Shown here in pieces: positions 59,182-64,000 of a DNA stretch of 64,000 nt. Each line of letters starts with the position of its first letter. Positions within the stretch are counted from its first letter, which is position 1. Source of the DNA: Mucilaginibacter phenanthrenivorans (GTDB lineage: Bacteria; Bacteroidota; Bacteroidia; Sphingobacteriales; Sphingobacteriaceae); NCBI RefSeq assembly GCF_024721155.1, contig NZ_JAHVAP010000004.1, positions 496,001 to 560,000 of the forward strand, written 5' to 3'. The notes beneath the pieces are model-generated. The model saw only the letters and a list, made by a program, of their open reading frames with translations. It had not been told where the DNA came from and did no database searches. Position numbers and translations under genes: made by a program.

Positions 59182-61482
59182 TTAATGCTTCAACCAACTC
59201 GCGGGAATTTCCTTCGGTTCCGAACCATTTAAACTATATTTCAATAAAAGCTTAAAGCCGCCGCCGCCTTCAATAAAGTCAAGGTTAAACGGATGTGCGC
59301 CCATCGCCAATGCAATTTGCCCGCTGCGTTCCTGGGCTGAGTGGTTGCCGTCGTTATTCACTGTTACGTTATTGCCGATGCGTAAAACGCCGCCGTCATC
59401 GCAGGTTAGGTAAAAACTGTAAATACCATCAGTCGGAACTTCGATATAGCCTCTGTAGGTAATTCCAAATGATGGCGCTTTTACTGTGGAGGGCACCTCA
59501 ATTTTATTGGTAATAAATGTGCTGTCAACTTTCGCACCGTGCATTAAGGCGGTTTCTTTAAAATAAGCTTTGTAATAGCTGCAAGCCAATCCGGGCTTTG
59601 GTGGTGCAATTTTCACCGGGCCAAGCATGAGCTGTTGCGTATAATTAAGGCTATAAATATCACCGCGGGTACCTGCCGGTGTAAAGGCGGCTACTTTAAC
59701 CAGTTCCGATGTTTTAATAATTAAAGGCGATGGCAGTTTCGGTGATGCAGTTGTCGGTGGCAAGCCATCGGTTGTATACCTGATAGTAAGGGTCGGCAAC
59801 GGTTTAGTAATGCTTAATTTTCCCTCATCAGTAAATACATATTCATTTAACAAACCCGGAAGATCGGGCAGACGATAATTGATCTTCAGTGCATCCATCC
59901 TGTTGTATTGCTGAACCAGGCGCTTTAAATAGGAATCGTATTTATTTTGATCATTCGTCCAAAGCATTTCGGCCAATGCAGTCATGCGTGGCATGTACAT
60001 ATAATCGGCACGTTTTTCTGAGGGTATCATCTCCGACCAGATGTTTGCCTGGGCACCGATTATCGCTTTTGCTTCCTCTTTATTTAACACCTTCGGGATA
60101 GGGTTAAAATGGTATACTTTAGAAATGGAGTACTGATCCGGCTGGGCGTCAAAATACAATGGTTCGCCGGGTGTCATGATAACGGTATTGCCATTTTTAG
60201 CTGCTTTTACAGGTGCATCAGGCACCCATCCACGCCAGTACATTATAATCGCCGTTTTGGTTACGCCGCCTTCAATTATCTCGTCCCAACCTATCATCTT
60301 GCGTCCTTTTGAATTAAAGAACTTTTCCATCCTGTTAATGAAGTAGCTTTGCAGGGCAGGCAGGTCCTTAATTCCCTCCTTTTGCATTAAAGCTTTACAA
60401 GCATCAGATTTTGCCCAGTCGGACCGGTCAACCTCATCGCCGCCAATATGAATATATTTTGATGGAAAGATCTTCATAATCTCGTTAAATACATTTTCGG
60501 CAAACTCAAACGTATTTTCGTTACAAGGACAGATGGGTTTTGAAAACAGCTCGCCAAATTTATTCTCGCCATTGCAGGTTAAAAACGGGTACGAATTTAT
60601 TGCGGCCATCATATGGCCGGGCATATCAATTTCCGGGATAACATCGATATGCCTGGCAGCAGCATAAGCCACAACACCCTTCATTTCATCCTGTGTGTAA
60701 AAGCCACCATATAACGTTTTGCCATCGCGTTGGATGATGTGTTCTTTATCAATAGTAAAATCAGGATTATCAACTGCGCGCTTCATGCAGGCCGAGTCCT
60801 GGTTATTAAAAGTTCGCCATGCCCCTTCTTCGGTAAGTCTTGGATATCTTTTTATTTCGATGCGCCAGCCCTGGTCGTCGGTTAAATGCAGGTGCAGCTT
60901 ATTCATTTTGTAAAGCGCCATCCTGTCGATAAACTTCTCCAAATAGTTAATGGAAAAAAAATGCCGTGATACGTCCAAATGCATGCCACGCCATTCATAA
61001 GTTGGATGATCTTCTATGGTTAATGCTGGTAACGATAACTGCTTCGCTATGTTGCCGTCCTCAATTGAAACAGGCAACAGTTGTCTTATAGTTTCAATAG
61101 CATGAAAGATTCCGGCGGGATCTTTTGCCGCTATAATTACCTGTTGCGGAGTAATGGTTAACTTATATGCTTCAGGGGCAGCAATGGATGCATCATATAC
61201 CAATTTTATAGCATGGGGATTAGGGTTTTTAGTTATGCTTAATTTTTTGCCAAGGCCCTTGCTTAGCAAATCATTTAATTCATTTGCCTCATTCCAAAAC
61301 CGCTCAGCAAGTAAAATACTCGTTTTTGAAGTAATAATAAAAGAGCCTTTACCGGCAACCAATTCTGCAGGATATGGTATTAACGGGTACCTGCTAATTT
61401 CCTGCGCTGCTGCATTAAAGCTGATAAAAATTACCAGGGTTACAAGCTTAAAGGATAAGTGCTTTGACGTAAAAAATTTCAT
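59182..61482 (-). CDS. GH20 beta-N-acetylhexosaminidase, second copy
   Basis: This protein of about 766 residues has a signal peptide (ending FNAAAQ), a hexosaminidase N-terminal domain and a GH20 barrel. The barrel contains HLDVSRHFFSINYLEKFIDR, HLTDDQGWRIEIKRYP and the acid/base Asp-Glu near residue 349 (YIHIGGDEVDRSDW). The C-terminal region has an FN3/chitobiase-type domain (LTIRYTTDGLPPTTASP) and a PA14-like domain (GYIEVPTDGIYSFYLTCDDG). It releases terminal GlcNAc/GalNAc. It shares overall design with the PUL 2 GH20 but stands alone, away from SusCD genes. The ATG at 61482 precedes the signal peptide. Confidence 0.94.
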   Translation of the reverse strand: MKFFTSKHLSFKLVTLVIFISFNAAAQEISRYPLIPYPAELVAGKGSFIITSKTSILLAERFWNEANELNDLLSKGLGKKLSITKNPNPHAIKLVYDASIAAPEAYKLTITPQQVIIAAKDPAGIFHAIETIRQLLPVSIEDGNIAKQLSLPALTIEDHPTYEWRGMHLDVSRHFFSINYLEKFIDRMALYKMNKLHLHLTDDQGWRIEIKRYPRLTEEGAWRTFNNQDSACMKRAVDNPDFTIDKEHIIQRDGKTLYGGFYTQDEMKGVVAYAAARHIDVIPEIDMPGHMMAAINSYPFLTCNGENKFGELFSKPICPCNENTFEFAENVFNEIMKIFPSKYIHIGGDEVDRSDWAKSDACKALMQKEGIKDLPALQSYFINRMEKFFNSKGRKMIGWDEIIEGGVTKTAIIMYWRGWVPDAPVKAAKNGNTVIMTPGEPLYFDAQPDQYSISKVYHFNPIPKVLNKEEAKAIIGAQANIWSEMIPSEKRADYMYMPRMTALAEMLWTNDQNKYDSYLKRLVQQYNRMDALKINYRLPDLPGLLNEYVFTDEGKLSITKPLPTLTIRYTTDGLPPTTASPKLPSPLIIKTSELVKVAAFTPAGTRGDIYSLNYTQQLMLGPVKIAPPKPGLACSYYKAYFKETALMHGAKVDSTFITNKIEVPSTVKAPSFGITYRGYIEVPTDGIYSFYLTCDDGGVLRIGNNVTVNNDGNHSAQERSGQIALAMGAHPFNLDFIEGGGGFKLLLKYSLNGSEPKEIPASWLKH

Positions 61483-61563
61483 TGAAAGAAGCGTGTTGTT
61501 TTGAGTTTGAAAGGTAATGATTTGAGGGATATTACACAAGAAAAGATAGGATTGCTAAAGCGA

Positions 61564-61679
61564 TGAGCCGAATAGGAATCCTATTCGGCTCAATAAAATT
61601 AAATTTTTGAGCCGATTAATTTACTATTCGGCTCAAAAAATACGTATATTTGAGCCGAATAGAATAAATATCCGGCTCA
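61564..61679. promoter_or_regulatory. Three TGAGCCGAATA dyads upstream of the Fic gene
   Basis: Dyad 1 at 61564-61592 is perfect: 14-base arms TGAGCCGAATAGGA / TCCTATTCGGCTCA with one central base. Dyad 2 (61608-61635) is TGAGCCGA...TATTCGGCTCA. Dyad 3 (61651-61679) is TGAGCCGAATA...TATCCGGCTCA and ends two bases before the ATG. The third dyad covers the ribosome-binding region, so a bound protein would block translation initiation or RNA polymerase. This is a strong operator array. Confidence 0.8.
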
Positions 61680-61681
61680 CG

Positions 61682-62788
61682 ATGTATAACTGGCAACAAA
61701 AAGACTGGCCAAACTTCACTTATAATTCTTCAGAAATTGAAGAAAAGCTATACCTGTTTTCTGAAAAAACCGGGTTAATAAGTGGTGTATTGAAGTCGTT
61801 GCCGGAAAACTCACAAATGGACACCATTGTTGAATTTATGGTGTACGAAGCTATAAAAACATCAGAAATAGAAGGGGAATACCTGAGCAGGAAAGATGTA
61901 ATGTCGTCAATAAGGAATGACCTTGGATTAAACAAAATGCCGGAACATATAGCTGATAAAAAAGCAAAAGGAATAGGTGATTTGATATTTGATGTACGCA
62001 ACACCTACCAGCAGCCCTTAAGTAAAAAACAATTATTCGCATGGCATAAAATGCTGCTGGGTACAAGTAAAATGTTAAAAGTTGGTGCCTGGCGTGCCCA
62101 CACTGCGCCAATGCAAGTGGTATCGGGCATAATGGGTAAAGAAAAAGTGCATTATGAGGCGCCTCCCTCAGAAAAGGTGCCCGAAGAGATGGATAGGTTT
62201 ATTACCTGGTTTAATGAGAGTGCCCCCGGAGGCAAACATGAAATAAAAAAAGCACCTGTACGGTCGGCAATAGCCCATTTATATTTTGAGTCTATCCATC
62301 CGTTTGAAGATGGTAACGGCAGAATAGGCCGTGCAATTGCCGAAAAAGCTCTATCACAGGGCGTTGGCCGGCCCGTGCTTTTAAGCTTATCCAGAACTAT
62401 AGAGGCAAAAAAAAATAATTATTACGAATCGTTAGAGCAGGCTCAAAAATCAAACGAAATAACAGCGTGGGTAAATTATTTTGTGGATGTTATAATAAAT
62501 GCGCAGCAATATACCGAAGACCATATAGACTTCACATTGAAAAAGGCCAAATTTTTCGACAGGTTTAAGGGTGAACTGAATGAGCGGCAGCTGAAAGTGA
62601 TAAAGAGAGTATTGAAAGAAGGTCTTAAAGGTTTTGAAGGTGGGATAAATGCTGGTAAATATGTTACTATTTCCAAAGCATCAAAAGCAACCGCAACGAG
62701 AGATCTGCAAGATCTGCTGGCAAAAAGCGCGATAATACTTTTGGGAGACAGCGGGGGAAGAAGTACGCGGTATGAGTTGAATTTGTAA
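61682..62788 (+). CDS. Fic family AMPylase with DUF4172 and wHTH domains
   Basis: This protein of about 368 residues has an N-terminal DUF4172 segment (MYNWQQKDWPNFTYNSSEIE). The Fic domain has the catalytic motif HPFEDGNGRIGRA with His206 near the centre. An inhibitory-helix-like glutamate may be in the N-terminal SxxxE region (TSEIEGEYL). The C-terminal 70 residues form a winged helix (LKVIKRVLKEGLKGF; VTISKASKATATRDLQDLLA). Fic proteins transfer AMP to hydroxyl groups on proteins. Many have a DNA-binding C-terminus and bind their own promoters, which fits the dyads upstream. ATG 61682 is used; a TTG at 61607 would start within the operator. Confidence 0.9.
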   Translation: MYNWQQKDWPNFTYNSSEIEEKLYLFSEKTGLISGVLKSLPENSQMDTIVEFMVYEAIKTSEIEGEYLSRKDVMSSIRNDLGLNKMPEHIADKKAKGIGDLIFDVRNTYQQPLSKKQLFAWHKMLLGTSKMLKVGAWRAHTAPMQVVSGIMGKEKVHYEAPPSEKVPEEMDRFITWFNESAPGGKHEIKKAPVRSAIAHLYFESIHPFEDGNGRIGRAIAEKALSQGVGRPVLLSLSRTIEAKKNNYYESLEQAQKSNEITAWVNYFVDVIINAQQYTEDHIDFTLKKAKFFDRFKGELNERQLKVIKRVLKEGLKGFEGGINAGKYVTISKASKATATRDLQDLLAKSAIILLGDSGGRSTRYELNL

Positions 62789-62809
62789 TTAACAAATAAT
62801 ATTTGCTTC

Positions 62810-63640
62810 TTACACCCCGGATGCCCTTTTTGCTTCTTTATGCACCTCCACAATGCCTTTAAGTATTTCGTTCTCATTAATAGCTTTTAACCCTTCTTCG
62901 TAGCCAATCTTGTAAATTTCGTCGGCAGCATCGGTATCAAATATGCCGTAGCCACCCAGGCCATGCGGCTCAATAACTACATCGCATAAAATTTTATGCA
63001 TATTAAGGCTCGAGTTGATAGCAATCATAGCGGCCCTGTCAACAAGGCTCCCAAATGATTTAATTTCGGTAACCACCGGTAAGTGGTTGCATGATGAACC
63101 AATGATCACATCGCAATTGCCTACCAATGGTTCAACCGGGAAATTATTGAGGATCCCCCCGTCTATATACATATGTTCATTAATAATAATGGGCTTAAAA
63201 ATCCCCGGTAAACAGCAGGAGGCTAAAATTGCCAGGTCCAGTTCCCCATCGGTAAAATAAACCAGTTTCCCCTCCCCAAGATCAACAGACGAGATAGTAA
63301 CATGTATTTTAAGTTTCTGAAAGGAATTATGGGGAATATATTTTGCAAATAAAAACCGGGCCCTTAGTATAGAAATTAAGCCCGCACTGCCAATTGAAGG
63401 GCGCAACAGTTTAAGCAGCTTAGTTTCTTTAATAATCTGTAACACTTCTTTAGGCGCATATCCGGCAGCAAAAAAGGACGCGGCAATTGCTCCCGCACTT
63501 GTACCTGATATATGCGAAAATTCAATACCATTATCGGTTAATGCTTGCATTATACCTAAATGAGACACTCCCCTTACACCACCGCCTGATAGCGCTAATC
63601 CTATTTTTTTTGTTTTACTGAGATCTGTAGCCGGATTCAT
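62810..63640 (-). CDS. Patatin-like phospholipase, RssA type
   Basis: This 276-residue protein has the patatin core. The oxyanion loop is GLALSGGGVRGVSHLG near residues 14-30. The nucleophile Ser48 is in ISGTSAGA, and the Asp in the MYIDGGILNNFPVE motif lies near residue 160. There is no signal peptide, so it is cytosolic or membrane-associated. Patatins hydrolyse phospholipid acyl esters. It overlaps nothing: its stop is 21 bases after the Fic stop, convergent. Confidence 0.92.
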   Translation of the reverse strand: MNPATDLSKTKKIGLALSGGGVRGVSHLGIMQALTDNGIEFSHISGTSAGAIAASFFAAGYAPKEVLQIIKETKLLKLLRPSIGSAGLISILRARFLFAKYIPHNSFQKLKIHVTISSVDLGEGKLVYFTDGELDLAILASCCLPGIFKPIIINEHMYIDGGILNNFPVEPLVGNCDVIIGSSCNHLPVVTEIKSFGSLVDRAAMIAINSSLNMHKILCDVVIEPHGLGGYGIFDTDAADEIYKIGYEEGLKAINENEILKGIVEVHKEAKRASGV

Positions 63641-63770
63641 TTATTAGTTGTGTATATGATAATCATTTGCCATTAACCGTGCCAAAGCCATCCGAGTAGT
63701 TTTTCAATATGCTATTAACCGATTTGCTAATCTACTTTTTTATCGCTTACCAAAAAGTTAAATGAAATAA

Positions 63771-63810
63771 AAACGGGACAACAGACCAGGTTATGGTGTT
63801 ATCCCGTTTG
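63771..63810 (-). terminator. Terminator of the small 40-aa protein gene
   Basis: AAACGGGACAACA and TGTTATCCCGTTT pair with one mismatch (a G-T pair possible) around a short loop, followed on the minus strand by TTTTTATTTC. It lies about 40 bases downstream of the small frame. Confidence 0.7.
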
Positions 63811-63852
63811 GGATGATTTGTGATCCAACTACTGGATCTGTATAAATATTTT

Positions 63853-63975
63853 TTACTTCAATACATTCATCACCACTTCAACCACTACTACAATGGCCCA
63901 AAATGCTAAAGTTATATTCCAATCTCTTATTGAACAGTAAAGCATTTTGCCTCTTGAGATTACAAATTCCTTCAT
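63853..63975 (-). CDS. Small one-helix membrane protein, 40 aa
   Basis: The frame starts at an ATG at 63975 and encodes MKEFVISRGKMLYCSIRDWN, then a hydrophobic helix (ITLAFWAIVVVVEVVMNVLK), ending at 63853. The basic N-terminal and hydrophobic C-terminal halves suggest a single-pass inner membrane protein. No family is recognised. A good terminator follows, which supports a real transcription unit. It may be part of a small-protein regulator or toxin-like group, but nothing here shows that. Confidence 0.5.
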   Translation of the reverse strand: MKEFVISRGKMLYCSIRDWNITLAFWAIVVVVEVVMNVLK

Positions 63976-64000
63976 CGTTATTGTTTTTAGTTTTTCCAAC

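Noticed and set aside
61607..61681. TTG start extending the Fic protein
   Set aside because: The added codons are the operator dyads; the DUF4172 domain starts at ATG 61682.
1..64000. CRISPR array, insertion sequence with transposase, or rRNA operon
   Set aside because: No regular repeat-spacer series, no transposase frame and no rRNA sequence was seen.

Overview
The window is a piece of a Bacteroidota chromosome, most likely from the family Sphingobacteriaceae and close to Mucilaginibacter or Pedobacter. The evidence is two SusC/SusD polysaccharide-utilisation loci (PULs), a hybrid two-component regulator (HTCS), an ECF-sigma/FecR pair, SusD-type lipoproteins with a CKK start after cleavage, promoters of the TTG-N19-TAnnTTTGC type, and dispersed palindromic repeats typical of these genomes. 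Most genes lie on the minus strand.

Layout. 1-3.8 kb: small housekeeping and envelope genes (a pentapeptide protein cut by the window edge, YodC-like, CPBP protease, RRM protein, TonB C-terminal domain protein). 4.0-5.4 kb: a decayed prophage packaging module (intact small terminase, large terminase cut after its Walker A motif) next to two tRNA-Leu genes. 5.8-8.4 kb: a Ycf48-like protein, tRNA-Lys, and an OmpA/lipocalin-like pair. 8.7-26.2 kb: PUL 1, with GH3, a GH51-like enzyme, a TIG-domain surface glycan-binding protein, SusD, SusC, an HTCS regulator and GH31. The set fits a xyloglucan- or beta-glucan-like plant polymer. 26.7-28.5 kb: small genes, a DUF3307 membrane protein and a SatD-like protein with a palindrome-rich upstream region. 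28.6-49.7 kb: PUL 2, with GH92, GH3, GH20, a NagX-like membrane protein, GH78, SusD, SusC with an STN domain, FecR and an ECF sigma factor. The sigma and FecR genes are separated by about 3 kb holding three unrelated genes and a fragment of an ABC permease. The enzymes point to a branched glycan with hexosamine, mannose, rhamnose and beta-linked sugars.

49.8-52.6 kb: a three-gene operon of an unrecognised basic protein, an RtcB-type RNA ligase and the release-factor homologue PrfH, which looks like a translation/RNA-repair module. 52.9-56.8 kb: a methyltransferase, an OmpA lipoprotein, and a small AraC regulon in which two promoters share a TTGTACAA element. 56.9-58.9 kb: a two-gene DNA modification/repair module (radical SAM protein plus partner). 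59.2-61.5 kb: a second GH20. 61.6-62.8 kb: a Fic protein preceded by three large dyads. 62.8-64 kb: a patatin-like phospholipase and a small one-helix protein with its own terminator.

The most unusual items are the RtcB/PrfH operon with its unknown first gene, the Fic operator array, the AraC mini-regulon, the split sigma/FecR locus with the permease fragment, and the palindromic repeats that supply or surround the start regions of three PUL 2 glycosidase genes. Function calls come from motif recognition by eye; no database search was run.
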